Origin: CAYWMY01 sp046352935
GTDB lineage: Bacteria; Pseudomonadota; Gammaproteobacteria; Steroidobacterales; Steroidobacteraceae
Length of the DNA: 64,000 nucleotides
NCBI GenBank assembly: GCA_046352935.1
Contig: JAXMGR010000022.1
Span: forward strand, 3,592-67,591
Direction: 5' to 3'
The translations under genes were made by a program, and so were the position numbers. Under the pieces are notes generated by a model. It searched no databases, had not been told where the DNA came from, and saw nothing but the letters and a program-made list of their open reading frames with translations. This document shows positions 51,895 through 61,795 of this stretch, piece after piece. The stretch's first letter is position 1, and the number at the start of each line of letters is the position of its first letter.

Positions 51895-52556
51895 ACTGGT
51901 TGGAACAACTTCGCCGGCTGGATCCGCGTGACGTGGGCCGGTGGCCGCTGGCTTTCCGGATCGCCGCGATAGGCCTGGTGTTCGTCGTTGCCGCCTGCGC
52001 GCTGGTCTACCTCTTCGTCTGGACGGGTAACGTGCCGGCGCTGGACAAGGCGAAGGCCGAGCAGAAGACACTCTGGTCCGAGTTCGAGGAGAAGCAGGCC
52101 AAGGCCGCCAACCTGGAGGCCTACAAGCAGCAGCTTGCCGAGATCGAACGGTCCTTCGGTGCCATGCTGCGTCAGCTGCCCGGACGTACCGAGGTACCGA
52201 ATCTGCTCGTGGACATCTCGCAGACCGGTCTGGGTGCTGGATTGCGTGAACGGCTGTTCCAGCCGGGTTCCGAGTCCCGCAAGGACTTCTACGCCGAGCT
52301 GCCGATCAAGATACGACTGACAGGTGGTTACCACGAGTTCGGTGAGTTCGTCAGCGGCATTGCCGCGCTGCCGCGTATCGTGACGCTGCACGACATCCAG
52401 ATCACGCGACCGCCTGGCCGCGGCACCGCGGCGGCCGAAGGTCTGCAGCTCGACGTCACCGCAAAGACTTATCGCTATCTGGAGGAATCGGAACTCCAGG
52501 AGCAGCGCGAGGCTGACACCAAGGCCAAGTCCCGCAAGGGCAGAAAGCGACGATAG
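51891..52556 (+). CDS. pilO: Type IV pilus assembly protein PilO
   Basis: 221-aa bitopic protein and partner of PilN. One helix (about 22-45) is followed by a long coiled coil (about 50-100) and a periplasmic ferredoxin-like domain with LPGRTEVPNLLVDISQTG. The C-terminus is Lys/Arg-rich (KAKSRKGRKRR). The ATG overlaps the pilN stop. Together with PilN and PilP it links the cytoplasmic PilM to the secretin. Confidence 0.95.
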   Translation: MNWLEQLRRLDPRDVGRWPLAFRIAAIGLVFVVAACALVYLFVWTGNVPALDKAKAEQKTLWSEFEEKQAKAANLEAYKQQLAEIERSFGAMLRQLPGRTEVPNLLVDISQTGLGAGLRERLFQPGSESRKDFYAELPIKIRLTGGYHEFGEFVSGIAALPRIVTLHDIQITRPPGRGTAAAEGLQLDVTAKTYRYLEESELQEQREADTKAKSRKGRKRR

Positions 52557-52568
52557 GGCGGTACCGGC

Positions 52569-53087
52569 ATGTTCAAGTCAGGGAGAAACTGGGCGGTATT
52601 GGCCTGTGCGCTGGCGAGCGCAGTTGCACTGTCCGGCTGTTCGGACGGGCTCGGCGAGTTGCGGGCCGAGATCAAGGCCGCGAAGGAAAAGCCGGGCCGG
52701 CGCATCAAGCCGTTGCCGGACGTCAAGCCATACGAGACGTTCGTCTATGCCGCGGGTGATCTGCGGTCACCCTTCCTCGTGAGCCTGGAATCCAGCGACG
52801 GTCCGGCGGGGCCGCGACCGAATGACAAGCGTCCCCGCGAGTTTCTCGAGCAGTTTTCGCTGGATACACTGAAGATGGTCGGTACGTTGCGCATGCGCAC
52901 CGCGACCTACGGTCTGGTTCAGACGCGGGACGGTCTCATTCACCGCGTGCTGCCGGGCAACTATCTCGGCCAGAACGACGGCCGTGTCATCTCGGTCACC
53001 GACTCGCGCATTTCCCTGATCGAGATCGTTCCTGACGGCCTTGGCGGTTACATCGAGCGGCCGGCTGCCGTTGCACTCGCCGACTGA
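52569..53087 (+). CDS. pilP: Type IV pilus lipoprotein PilP
   Basis: 172-aa inner-membrane lipoprotein. The signal peptide has a lipobox ending ALSGC (Cys24). The remainder holds the typical disordered Lys/Pro linker (AKEKPGRRIKPLPDV) and a C-terminal beta domain with LRSPF, FSLDTLKMVGTLR and HRVLPGNYLGQNDGRV. It connects PilNO to the PilQ secretin. It starts 12 nt after pilO and is followed by pilQ after 18 nt. Confidence 0.95.
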   Translation: MFKSGRNWAVLACALASAVALSGCSDGLGELRAEIKAAKEKPGRRIKPLPDVKPYETFVYAAGDLRSPFLVSLESSDGPAGPRPNDKRPREFLEQFSLDTLKMVGTLRMRTATYGLVQTRDGLIHRVLPGNYLGQNDGRVISVTDSRISLIEIVPDGLGGYIERPAAVALAD

Positions 53088-53105
53088 CTCCTGGGAGTAC
53101 GACTG

Positions 53106-55241
53106 ATGCTTTTCAATGACCGGGCAACACAGATGGTCGCCAGTTGTGCAAGAGCCGTCGCATGCGGCCTCGCGGGCGTCGTTGCTTCCGTCGTGCTGGT
53201 TGCTCCGACCCAGGCCGGAGGTGCGCAGCTGACGGCGATCGAGGTTTCGCCGAAGGACGGGCAGGGCCTCGAGGTGCGCCTCAAGACGACGGGTCCGGCG
53301 CCGCAGCCGCAGACCTTCACCGTCGACCGGCCGGCGCGGCTCGCGGTCGATCTGCCCGACGTCGCTCTTGCGCTGGCTTCGCGCCGCGTCGATGTCGGCA
53401 GTGGTGGCGTCGACAACATAGTGGCCGCAGAAGCGGGCGGGCGGACCCGCATTGTCTTCAACCTGGATGCGCTGGTTCCGTACACGGCGCGCGTCGAGGG
53501 CGACAGCGTCATCGTGTCGCTGGGCATGCAGGCGCGCAGTGCCACTCCCGCCGCTGCCGAGGTTGCCGGTTCGCGGCGCGTGTCGGGGATCGATTTCCGG
53601 CGTGCGCCGGACGGCGCGGGTCGCGTGATCGTGCAGCTCTCGGATCCGAAGACGCCTGCGAACCTGCGCCAGGAAGGCAACCAGATCATCGTGGACTTCA
53701 CTGGCGCGCAGCTGGACGAGAACGCGATGCGCCGCTACGACGTCGTCGATTTCGCGACGCCCGTGTCGCGCATCGATGCCACGCGCGTCGGATCCACGGC
53801 CCGGCTCGTGGTCACGGCCTCGGGTGCGTTCGAGCAGATGGCGTACCAGTCGGAGAATCAGTACGTCATCGAGGTCAAGGAAAAGTCCAAGCTGCAGCTG
53901 GCGGAAGAAAAAAAGGAGTACTCCGGCGAGCGTCTGACCCTGAACTTCCAGGACATCGATGTCCGCGCCGTGCTGCAGCTGCTGGCGGATACCAGTGGAC
54001 AGAACATCGTCGTGAGCGACACGGTCCGGGGCAGTCTGACGCTGCGCCTGCAGAATGTTCCCTGGGATCAGGCCCTCGACATCGTGTTGAAGACCAAGGG
54101 TCTGGACATGCGCAAGGATGGCAATGTCATCCTCGTCGGTCCGGCAGCCGAGATCGCGGCACGTGAGAAGGCCGAGCTGGCCGCCCGCAAGGATATCCAG
54201 GAGCTCGCGCCACTCCGCACGGAGTATCTCCAGGTCAATTACGCCAAGGGCGCGGACCTGGCCAAGCTGCTGAAGGCGGGCGGCAGCGGGTCCCTGCTCT
54301 CGGATCGCGGTAACGTCACGGTCGACGAACGCACGAATACGCTGCTGATCCAGGATACCGCTGACCGGCTGACGGATATCCGCAAGCTGATCGCCACTCT
54401 CGACATCCCTGTCCGCCAGGTCCTGATCGAGTCGCGCATCGTCATCGTCAACGACGACTTCTCGCGGGACATCGGCGTACGGTGGGGAGTCACGCGTGCC
54501 GATGCCGGTGACAACAGCCTGGTCGCGATCAGCGGCAGCAACAACGCGACCGATACAATGGTCGGGTCCGCCCTCGACAATCTGGCGAGCACGGGCCAGC
54601 CGTTCCCGGTCCAGATTCCAACGGGCCCGACCGGTCTGCTGAACCGATACAACGTCAACCTGCCGATCGCGAATCCTTCCGGCCGTATCGCCATGTCGCT
54701 GCTGGACTATGACGGCTGGCTCATCGACCTCGAACTGTCGGCTGCGCAGGCCGAAGGCCGCGGCGAGATCGTGTCTGCGCCCCGCATCATCACTGCGAAC
54801 CAGCGCGAGGCGATCATCGAGCAGGGCGTCGAGATTCCTTACCAGGAATCTGCATCCAGCGGTGCGACGACCACGCAGTTCAAGAAGGCGGTGCTGTCGC
54901 TCAAGGTCACGCCGCAGATCACGCCGGACAACAAGGTCATCCTGGACCTCGTCGTGAGCAAGGACAGCGTCGGTCAGCTGGTGGCGAGTGCAACCGGCGG
55001 ATTCGTGCCATCGATCGACACGCGCGAGATCCAGACACAGGTGCTCGTGAACGACGGACAGACAGTTGTTCTCGGCGGCATCATGGAAACCGAGACTCGT
55101 GACTCCGAGAAGAAGGTTCCGCTGCTCGGTAGCGTTCCAGGTCTCGGAAACCTCTTCAAGTCGCGCAGCAAGGTCAACAACCGGGACGAGCTGCTGATCT
55201 TCATCACACCGAAGATCCTCCGCGAGGGCAGCAGCCTTTGA
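53106..55241 (+). CDS. pilQ: Type IV pilus secretin PilQ
   Basis: 711-aa outer-membrane secretin. A signal peptide (about 1-38) is followed by two AMIN-like domains (about 40-260), then the STN/N0 domain starting LTLNFQDIDVRAVLQLLAD, the N1 domain with EYLQVNYAKGADLAKLL, and the secretin core with VDERTNTLLIQDT, REAIIEQGVEIPYQES and QTVVLGGIMETET. It ends LLIFITPKIL. It forms the channel for pilus extension and possibly DNA uptake with ComF. Confidence 0.96.
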   Translation: MLFNDRATQMVASCARAVACGLAGVVASVVLVAPTQAGGAQLTAIEVSPKDGQGLEVRLKTTGPAPQPQTFTVDRPARLAVDLPDVALALASRRVDVGSGGVDNIVAAEAGGRTRIVFNLDALVPYTARVEGDSVIVSLGMQARSATPAAAEVAGSRRVSGIDFRRAPDGAGRVIVQLSDPKTPANLRQEGNQIIVDFTGAQLDENAMRRYDVVDFATPVSRIDATRVGSTARLVVTASGAFEQMAYQSENQYVIEVKEKSKLQLAEEKKEYSGERLTLNFQDIDVRAVLQLLADTSGQNIVVSDTVRGSLTLRLQNVPWDQALDIVLKTKGLDMRKDGNVILVGPAAEIAAREKAELAARKDIQELAPLRTEYLQVNYAKGADLAKLLKAGGSGSLLSDRGNVTVDERTNTLLIQDTADRLTDIRKLIATLDIPVRQVLIESRIVIVNDDFSRDIGVRWGVTRADAGDNSLVAISGSNNATDTMVGSALDNLASTGQPFPVQIPTGPTGLLNRYNVNLPIANPSGRIAMSLLDYDGWLIDLELSAAQAEGRGEIVSAPRIITANQREAIIEQGVEIPYQESASSGATTTQFKKAVLSLKVTPQITPDNKVILDLVVSKDSVGQLVASATGGFVPSIDTREIQTQVLVNDGQTVVLGGIMETETRDSEKKVPLLGSVPGLGNLFKSRSKVNNRDELLIFITPKILREGSSL

Positions 55242-55285
55242 GTCCCGGTTTCGCTCCCGTCCGGGAGTGACGAGGAGCAGAATAT

Positions 55286-55315
55286 GCGGCCGCCGAGGGG
55301 CGGCCGCTTCTTTTT
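55286..55315 (+). terminator. Strong terminator just upstream of aroK
   Basis: Perfect 9-bp stem (GCGGCCGCC at 55286-55294, GGCGGCCGC at 55299-55307) with a GAGG loop, followed by TTCTTTTT. It ends the pil operon about 45 nt after the pilQ stop and only 16 nt before the aroK start codon at 55331. Any aroK transcript from pilQ must read through it. Confidence 0.9.
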
Positions 55316-55330
55316 CCGGTGAGTCACGCC

Positions 55331-55858
55331 GTGGGCAAGAGAGTCTTCCTCGTCGGTCCGATGGGATCCGGCAAGACGGCAGTCGGCAGACAGCTCGCCC
55401 GCCTCACCGGCTTGCGCTTCGTGGACAGTGATGCCGAGATCGAGCGCCGCACCGGCGTGGACATTCCCTACATCTTCGAGCGGGAGGGTGAACCGGGATT
55501 CCGGGCGCGTGAGCGCGAGGTGATCGCCGATCTGACGATGATCGGTGGCATAGTGCTGGCGACCGGTGGCGGTGCGGTACTCGCCGAGGAGAACCGGCGG
55601 CTGCTGAAGGAAAGAGGTACCGTGGTATACCTTCAGACATCGGTGGACCAGCAGGTCAAAAGGACAGCCCACGGGCGTCAGCGGCCCCTGCTGCTGACCG
55701 CCGATCCGCGCCGCAGGCTCGAGGATCTCATGATCATCCGCGAGCCTCTCTACCGTGAGGTGGCCCACCTCGTCGTTTCGACCGACGGCCGTCGCGTAAA
55801 GGATGTCGCCGCGGAGATCGCGACCCGCGTCGAACCACAGGCTGATCCGGAGTCGTGA
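55331..55858 (+). CDS. aroK: Shikimate kinase
   Basis: 175-aa cytoplasmic kinase that phosphorylates shikimate for aromatic amino acid synthesis. The N-terminal Walker A is FLVGPMGSGKTAVGRQLA; the shikimate site includes FVDSDAEIERRTG and IVLATGGGAVL. I chose the GTG at 55331, with GGTGAG about 7 nt upstream; a second GTG at 55319 would add four residues and overlap the terminator tail. It is followed by aroB with a 1-nt overlap (TGATG). Confidence 0.93.
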   Translation: MGKRVFLVGPMGSGKTAVGRQLARLTGLRFVDSDAEIERRTGVDIPYIFEREGEPGFRAREREVIADLTMIGGIVLATGGGAVLAEENRRLLKERGTVVYLQTSVDQQVKRTAHGRQRPLLLTADPRRRLEDLMIIREPLYREVAHLVVSTDGRRVKDVAAEIATRVEPQADPES

Positions 55859-56946
55859 TGGATACGATGAGCGTCGGGCTCGGAACGCGCAGCTACCCGA
55901 TATTGATCGGGGACCGGCTTCTCACGCGGCCCGGGACCTGGCTTGCTCACGTACCGCACCAGGACCTCTTCGTCGTCACGAACACGACGGTCGCGCCCCT
56001 GTGGCTGCCGCAGCTCACGCGTGCCCTGGCCGGAAGACGCATTGCGTCCATTGCGCTGCCCGACGGCGAGGTGCACAAGACCTTCGTGACACTCGGTACG
56101 GTATTCGACGCACTGGTCGCCAGCCGGATGAACCGCGATTGCGCCATCGTTGCTCTGGGTGGCGGAGTGGTGGGCGACATCGCCGGATTCGCGGCCGCCT
56201 GCTATCAGCGCGGTGTGGACTTCGTCCAGGTTCCGACGACCCTGCTCGCGCAGGTCGATTCGTCGGTCGGTGGTAAAACGGCCGTCGATCATCCCGGCGG
56301 CAAGAACCTGATCGGTGCGTTCCACCAGCCCATCGCCGTCATTGCGGATACGGCCACCCTGTCGACGCTGCCGGACCGGGAATTGCGCGCCGGTCTCGCG
56401 GAGGTCATCAAGTACGGACTGACGTTCGACGTGGAGTTCCTGTCGTGGCTCGAATTGCACCTCGATGACCTGCTGGCGCGGGAGCCCGCCGCGCTCGCGC
56501 GTGCAATCCGCCGCTCGTGCGAGCACAAGGCCGCGGTCGTCGCCGCCGACGAACGCGAGCAAGGGCCGCGAGCGCTGTTGAACTTCGGCCACACCTTCGG
56601 CCACGCGATCGAGACGGCGAGTTCGTATGGAACGTGGCTCCACGGTGAGGCCATCTCGGCTGGCATGCTGCTGGCCGCGGAGCTGTCTCATCGGCTCGGG
56701 ATGATCGGATCCGCCGACGTCGATCGTGTGCGTTGCCTGCTGGTGCGTGCCGGCCTGCCAGTCGAGCCTCCACGCGTCGGCGCAACCCGCATGCGGGAGC
56801 TCATGGCCATGGACAAGAAGGTGAAGTCGGGCCGCATTCGTCTCGTGCTGCTGGAACGCCTGGGCCACGCTGTCGTCACGGGCGACTACTCCGACGCGAT
56901 GCTCGACTCCCTGCTCCGCGAACGCACCGGGCCGGACCCCGCGTGA
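55858..56946 (+). CDS. aroB: 3-dehydroquinate synthase
   Basis: 362-aa NAD- and zinc-dependent enzyme that makes 3-dehydroquinate from DAHP. Marks are IVALGGGVVGDIAGFAAA, QVPTTLLAQVDSSVGGKTAVD, AGLAEVIKYGL, LLNFGHTFGHAIE (metal His) and MAMDKKVKSG. The ATG at 55858 overlaps the aroK stop. The aroK-aroB pair after pilQ is conserved in gammaproteobacteria. Confidence 0.96.
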   Translation: MDTMSVGLGTRSYPILIGDRLLTRPGTWLAHVPHQDLFVVTNTTVAPLWLPQLTRALAGRRIASIALPDGEVHKTFVTLGTVFDALVASRMNRDCAIVALGGGVVGDIAGFAAACYQRGVDFVQVPTTLLAQVDSSVGGKTAVDHPGGKNLIGAFHQPIAVIADTATLSTLPDRELRAGLAEVIKYGLTFDVEFLSWLELHLDDLLAREPAALARAIRRSCEHKAAVVAADEREQGPRALLNFGHTFGHAIETASSYGTWLHGEAISAGMLLAAELSHRLGMIGSADVDRVRCLLVRAGLPVEPPRVGATRMRELMAMDKKVKSGRIRLVLLERLGHAVVTGDYSDAMLDSLLRERTGPDPA

Positions 56947-58109
56947 TCGCCGAGCCGCGCCCACACGACGAGGGTCTTGCCCCGTACGCGGCGCTGGAGG
57001 CGACGTCGCGCGGGCGTCGGCACGCAGAGGTCGGCAAGCCCCAGTACCGCGGTGAATTCCAGCGTGACCGTGACCGGATCGTCCACTCGACCGCGTTCCG
57101 CCGTCTGGTCTACAAGACGCAGGTGTTCGTCAATCACGAAGGCGATCTCTTCCGGACCAGGTTGACGCATTCGCTGGAGGTTGCGCAGATCGCGCGTGCC
57201 GTCGCACGCGCACTGCGCCTCTCCGAGCCGCTGACAGAGGCAATCTGCCTTGCACACGACCTCGGCCATACACCATTCGGTCATGCCGGACAGGATGCGC
57301 TGAACCAGTGCATGCAGCCGTACGGCGGCTTCGAGCACAACCTGCAGTCGTTGAGGGTCGTTGACGAACTTGAAGAGCGCTACGCCGACTTCCCGGGCCT
57401 GAACCTCACCTTCGAGTCGCGCGAGGGGATCCTCAAGCACTGCTCGGTTGCCAACGCGCGACTGCTGGGGGATGTCGGTCGCCGTTTCCTGGAGCGTGAG
57501 CAGCCGGGCCTGGAGGCACAGCTCGCGAATCTTGCGGATGCGATCGCCTACAACAACCATGACGTCGACGATGGCACAAGGGCCGGAATCGTATCCGTCG
57601 AATCCCTCTGCGAGGTTCGGTTGTTCCAGAGGCACCACGACGCGGTTCGCGCAGGGTACCCCGATGTACGAGGCCGGCGTCTCGTGCACGAGATCGTGCG
57701 CCGGATGATCAACGAAGTGGTCACTGACCTGATCGAGACGACCGCCACCGGACTGGCGGTGGCGAGGCCCGCGAGCATCGCCGAGGTGCGCCGCCATGAC
57801 CGGCCGCTGGTCGTCTTCTCGGACCGGGTTGCAGGCGAGCATCAGGAACTCAAGGCATTCCTGCGCGAGCATCTCTACAATCATCATCTGGTGCGGGCCA
57901 CGCGTCTGCGCGCCTTGCGCATCGTGAAGGCGCTGTTCGATGCGTACTTCGACGACATCCGGCTGCTGCCCGACGAACACCGGCTCACCGCGGAGCGCAA
58001 CGAGGAGATGAGCGGGGCCGCGGGCAGGGCGCGTGCGGTCGCCGACTATGTGGCCGGCATGACCGATCGCTATGCCTTTGTCGAGTACAACAGGCTCTTC
58101 GGCGGCTGA
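56943..58109 (+). CDS. dGTPase-like HD-domain dNTP triphosphohydrolase
   Basis: 388-aa HD-domain protein of the Dgt family that hydrolyses dGTP or other dNTPs to the nucleoside and triphosphate. The HD metal site is visible as RTRLTHSLEVAQIAR and LAHDLGHTPFGHAGQ, followed by FEHNLQSLRV and DAIAYNNHDVDDG. The GTG at 56943 overlaps the aroB stop as GTGA. In Pseudomonas I recall a SPOR-domain protein and gltBD at this place; they are absent here. Substrate range is unknown. Confidence 0.88.
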   Translation: MIAEPRPHDEGLAPYAALEATSRGRRHAEVGKPQYRGEFQRDRDRIVHSTAFRRLVYKTQVFVNHEGDLFRTRLTHSLEVAQIARAVARALRLSEPLTEAICLAHDLGHTPFGHAGQDALNQCMQPYGGFEHNLQSLRVVDELEERYADFPGLNLTFESREGILKHCSVANARLLGDVGRRFLEREQPGLEAQLANLADAIAYNNHDVDDGTRAGIVSVESLCEVRLFQRHHDAVRAGYPDVRGRRLVHEIVRRMINEVVTDLIETTATGLAVARPASIAEVRRHDRPLVVFSDRVAGEHQELKAFLREHLYNHHLVRATRLRALRIVKALFDAYFDDIRLLPDEHRLTAERNEEMSGAAGRARAVADYVAGMTDRYAFVEYNRLFGG

Positions 58110-58166
58110 GGCGCCCGCAATCGAGGCTCGATGCGCGAGCGCTCGTCCGGGAGGCGAGGGGACGGG

Positions 58167-59231
58167 ATGACGAATCTGAAGAACGATCTGCTGCTGCGTG
58201 CCCTGTTGCGTCAGTCGACGCCGAGAACACCAGTCTGGATGATGCGGCAGGCCGGCCGCTATCTGCCCGAGTATCGCCGGACCCGTGCGCAGGCAGGCAG
58301 CTTCCTTGCGCTCTGCACTTCACCGGATCTCGCCTGCGAGGTCACGCTCCAGCCGCTGGACCGCTACCCACTCGATGCCGCCATCCTGTTCTCGGACATC
58401 CTGACGCTTCCGTATGCCATGCGCCTCGGACTGGAGTTCGAGGCGGGAGAGGGACCGAAGATCGCGCGGCCCGTGAGGACGATGCGGGATGTCGAGAACC
58501 TGCCCACGCTCGATCCCTGCGGCGAGCTGCGGTTCGTGGTCGACGCGGTGCGCCTGATCCGACGGGAGCTCCGGGGCCGCGTACCGCTCATTGGTTTCGC
58601 CGGCTCGCCGTGGACCGTCGGCTGCTACATGGTCGAAGGGCGTTCCACCAAGGATTTCTCGGTCATCAAGCGCCTGATGTACGGCGAGCCCGCCACACTG
58701 CACGCGCTGCTGTCGAGACTCGCAGCCGCCACTACGGACTACCTGAATGCGCAGACCGAGGCAGGGGCACAGGCGCTGATGATCTTCGACACCTGGGGAG
58801 GTGTGCTCGCGCCGGCCTGCTATCGCGAGTTCTCGCTGCGCTACATGAAGACGATCGTGGATGGCCTCGTGCGCGAGCGGGACGGCCGCCGGATTCCCGT
58901 CATTCTCTTCACCAAGAACGGTGGTGCCTGGCTGCCCCAGATGGCGGATACGGGCGCCGATGCGCTGGGTGTCGACTGGACGACGGATCTGGCCGCGGCG
59001 CGCGTCGCCGTCGGCGACCGCACGGCGCTGCAGGGCAATCTCGACCCCTGCGTGCTGTACGCACCGCCCGCGCGGATCCGTGAGGAAGTGTCCCGCGTGC
59101 TGCAGAGCTTCGGACGTGGCAACGGCCACGTCTTCAACCTCGGTCATGGGATCCATCCAGACGTCGATCCCGAGCACGCCGCCGCGATGATCGCGGCGGT
59201 GCACGAGATCTCGCCCGCCTATCACGGTTGA
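58167..59231 (+). CDS. hemE: Uroporphyrinogen decarboxylase
   Basis: 354-aa cytosolic enzyme that decarboxylates uroporphyrinogen III to coproporphyrinogen III. Marks are TPVWMMRQAGRYLPEYR, the substrate-binding FSDILTLPYAMRLG, GFAGSPWTVGCYMVEG, IFDTWGGVLAP and GHGIHPDVDPEHAAAMI. I chose the ATG at 58167, preceded by GAGG about 7-8 nt away. It is 57 nt after the dGTPase-like gene and convergent with the ABC permease. Confidence 0.96.
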   Translation: MTNLKNDLLLRALLRQSTPRTPVWMMRQAGRYLPEYRRTRAQAGSFLALCTSPDLACEVTLQPLDRYPLDAAILFSDILTLPYAMRLGLEFEAGEGPKIARPVRTMRDVENLPTLDPCGELRFVVDAVRLIRRELRGRVPLIGFAGSPWTVGCYMVEGRSTKDFSVIKRLMYGEPATLHALLSRLAAATTDYLNAQTEAGAQALMIFDTWGGVLAPACYREFSLRYMKTIVDGLVRERDGRRIPVILFTKNGGAWLPQMADTGADALGVDWTTDLAAARVAVGDRTALQGNLDPCVLYAPPARIREEVSRVLQSFGRGNGHVFNLGHGIHPDVDPEHAAAMIAAVHEISPAYHG

Positions 59232-59299
59232 GCGACCGTCCCTGACTGTGGTGCGATCACGGCGAAGGCCGATGACGGGAGATGCTTCTCGCGCTCCGG

Positions 59300-61795
59300 T
59301 CACTCCGCACGGAGCACGGCGAGCGGAGAGCTGCGGACCACGCGATGCGCCGCCAGCGTCCCCGCTCCGCCGACGAGCAGGATGCCGGCTGCGATGCCCC
59401 ACGCCCAGACCAGAGGATCGGCTGCGTAGTGGAGGTCGAATACGCGGGTCGCCAGGATCCAGCCCGTCAGCGTCGCACCGGATGCTGCGAGAATGCCTGC
59501 CAGGAGACCCAGTGCGAGGAATTCCGCAGCCACACCCTTCAGCACGACCGAGCGGCGTGCTCCCAGCGTCCGCAGCAGGGCGGACTCGTAGCGGCGCTCG
59601 TCGCGCGTCGACTGCACGGCAGCGAGCAGGATCGCGGTGCCGGCGGCCAGCGTGAACAGGAACACGGCCTGCACCGCGACCGCGGCCCTGTCCATGGCGT
59701 CGCGGACCTGCGCCAGCAGCGCGTCCACGTCGAAGATCGAGACGCCCGGGTAGCTGCGGACCAGGCCCGAGAGCTGCCGCTTCCCGGTTGCGGAGAGCCG
59801 CAGGCTGGTGAGCCAGGTTCCAGCGAGGTCGTCGAGCGTTCCCGGGTTGAACACCAGGAAGAAGTTGGGACGGAAGCTGTCCCACTGGACTTCGCGGAAA
59901 CTCGTGATGCGGGCTGTGACCGTCTCTCCGGCGACGTCGAAGGTCATGCGATCGCCGAGCGTGAGACCGAGTTCCTTCTGATACTCGATCGATACGGAGA
60001 CCAGCTTTTCGTGCTGGTCACTCCCGTTCCACCAGCGACCCGCAATGATCCGGTTGCCCGGCTGCAGCCGCGAGGCCCAGCTGAGGTTCTGCTCGCGCTC
60101 CGCGAACATCCGACCCCGTCCCGTGCGGACCGCGCGCGAACCGACGGACCGGCCGTTGATGTGCGTGAGACGCGCACGGATCATCGGGAAGAATTCCGGC
60201 TCGGGAGCGCCGAGCGATCTGACGAACCGGGAGATGCCGGGCCGGTCCTCGTCGCGGATGTTGATCAGGAAGATGTTCGGTGCATCGGCTGACAGGCTCC
60301 TGCGCCACGTCGTGACCAGGTCGTTGCGCACGATTCCGAGCAGCAGCAGCACCATGAGCCCGATCCCGAACGCGACGATCTGCACGATGCTCTCGGTCCT
60401 GCGTCGCGAGATGTTCGCGAGGCCGTGGCGCCATGACACGCCCAACCGGCTGCGCAGCCGCCCCGTCGCACACACGAGCAGCCAGCCGGAGCCCGCGAGC
60501 GCGCCGGATGTCGCAACCAGCCCGCCGATGATCCACAGGATCATGCGGACGTCGCGCAGGAGCGCGGCCGCCAGCGCGAACATCGAGCCGAACGCGATGC
60601 CGTAGACGAGCAGATGCCCGGGCGGCAGGGGTGCCAGGTCCCGGCGAAGCACACGTGCGGGTGGTACCCGGCGCAATGCCAGCAGCGGCGGCAGTGCGAA
60701 ACCCGCCAGTACGAGCACGGCAGTGGCGATCCCCAGCAGCCCCGGCGCTGCGCCGGCCGGCGGGAGCGTCACCCGCAGCAGATCCCGCGAGATCCACTCG
60801 AGCGCGTACTGCGCCACGTAGCCGGTGGCACATCCCGTCACTGCGGCACCGGCGCCGACCATGACGAGCTGCAGCAGGTGGGTCCGGAGCACGAAGGACT
60901 GGGTCGCTCCCATGCACTTCATCACCGCCACGTTGTCGAGGTGGCGTCGAACGTAGCGGCGTGCGGTCATCGCCGTCGCGATCGCGGCGAGCAGTATCGC
61001 GATGAGCGCCGACAGCCGGAGGAAGCGTTCCGCGCGCTGCACCGCCTGATCGATCTGCGGGCTCTGCCGGTCGACGGTCACGAAGTGCCCGCCGCGACCG
61101 GCGGCGAGCCGCGGCGTCGCCCAGCGCTGGTAAGCGTCGAGATCCGGTCGTCGGCCCGCGAGCAGCAGCGCGTGGGTCGAGCGACTGCCCTCCTGCAGCA
61201 GCTGCGTCGAGGGCAGGTCTTCGATGCGGATCAGCAGGCCCGCGGCCAGGTCGACGAATGTCGAGCCCTGGTCCGGTCGACGGTCGAGCACGCGGGTGAT
61301 CCGGAACCTCGCGGCGCCAAGTGCAACCTCGTCACCGATCCGTGCGCCGAGCGCCGCCATGAGCCGGGATTCCGCCCAGACCTCGCCGCGCGCGGGCAGA
61401 TCGCTCGTCGGAAACGCAGGGCCGAAGGGCGCCGCCGCGATCCGGATCCGGCCGCGCAGCGGGTATTCCCCGCTCACGGCGTACAGCGAGACCAGACTCG
61501 ACGCCTCGTCGTGGAAGGCGACACTCGGGAAGGCAACGGTGCTCGCTGTCGCGAGACCGCGCCTGCGCGCCTCCGCGGCATAGACTTCCGCGAGCGCTCC
61601 CGGTGAGCTGATGCGAAGATCCGCCGCGAGGATCTCCGTGGCCTGATCGTGGATGGCTCGGTCGATGCGATCCGTGAAGAACCCGACCGTGGTCAACGCA
61701 GACACTGCGACGACGATCGCATAGGCGAGCACGGCCAGTTCCCCGGACCGGCCCTCGCGCCGGAGCGCGAACCACGCGAAGCGCAATGCCGTCAT
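59300..61795 (-). CDS. FtsX-like ABC transporter permease (YbbP-type)
   Basis: 831-aa inner-membrane permease with a long N-terminal periplasmic region (about 45-250) between the first helix and a cluster of helices, then a second periplasmic stretch and a C-terminal FtsX domain of three helices. Marks are TAMTARRYVRRHLDNVAVMKCMGAT and RDERRYESALLRTLGARRSVV. This is the E. coli YbbP layout, encoded beside tesA and ybbA. The substrate is unknown; lipid or lipoprotein-related export has been proposed for relatives. The ATG overlaps the ATPase stop as ATGA. Confidence 0.88.
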   Translation of the reverse strand: MTALRFAWFALRREGRSGELAVLAYAIVVAVSALTTVGFFTDRIDRAIHDQATEILAADLRISSPGALAEVYAAEARRRGLATASTVAFPSVAFHDEASSLVSLYAVSGEYPLRGRIRIAAAPFGPAFPTSDLPARGEVWAESRLMAALGARIGDEVALGAARFRITRVLDRRPDQGSTFVDLAAGLLIRIEDLPSTQLLQEGSRSTHALLLAGRRPDLDAYQRWATPRLAAGRGGHFVTVDRQSPQIDQAVQRAERFLRLSALIAILLAAIATAMTARRYVRRHLDNVAVMKCMGATQSFVLRTHLLQLVMVGAGAAVTGCATGYVAQYALEWISRDLLRVTLPPAGAAPGLLGIATAVLVLAGFALPPLLALRRVPPARVLRRDLAPLPPGHLLVYGIAFGSMFALAAALLRDVRMILWIIGGLVATSGALAGSGWLLVCATGRLRSRLGVSWRHGLANISRRRTESIVQIVAFGIGLMVLLLLGIVRNDLVTTWRRSLSADAPNIFLINIRDEDRPGISRFVRSLGAPEPEFFPMIRARLTHINGRSVGSRAVRTGRGRMFAEREQNLSWASRLQPGNRIIAGRWWNGSDQHEKLVSVSIEYQKELGLTLGDRMTFDVAGETVTARITSFREVQWDSFRPNFFLVFNPGTLDDLAGTWLTSLRLSATGKRQLSGLVRSYPGVSIFDVDALLAQVRDAMDRAAVAVQAVFLFTLAAGTAILLAAVQSTRDERRYESALLRTLGARRSVVLKGVAAEFLALGLLAGILAASGATLTGWILATRVFDLHYAADPLVWAWGIAAGILLVGGAGTLAAHRVVRSSPLAVLRAE

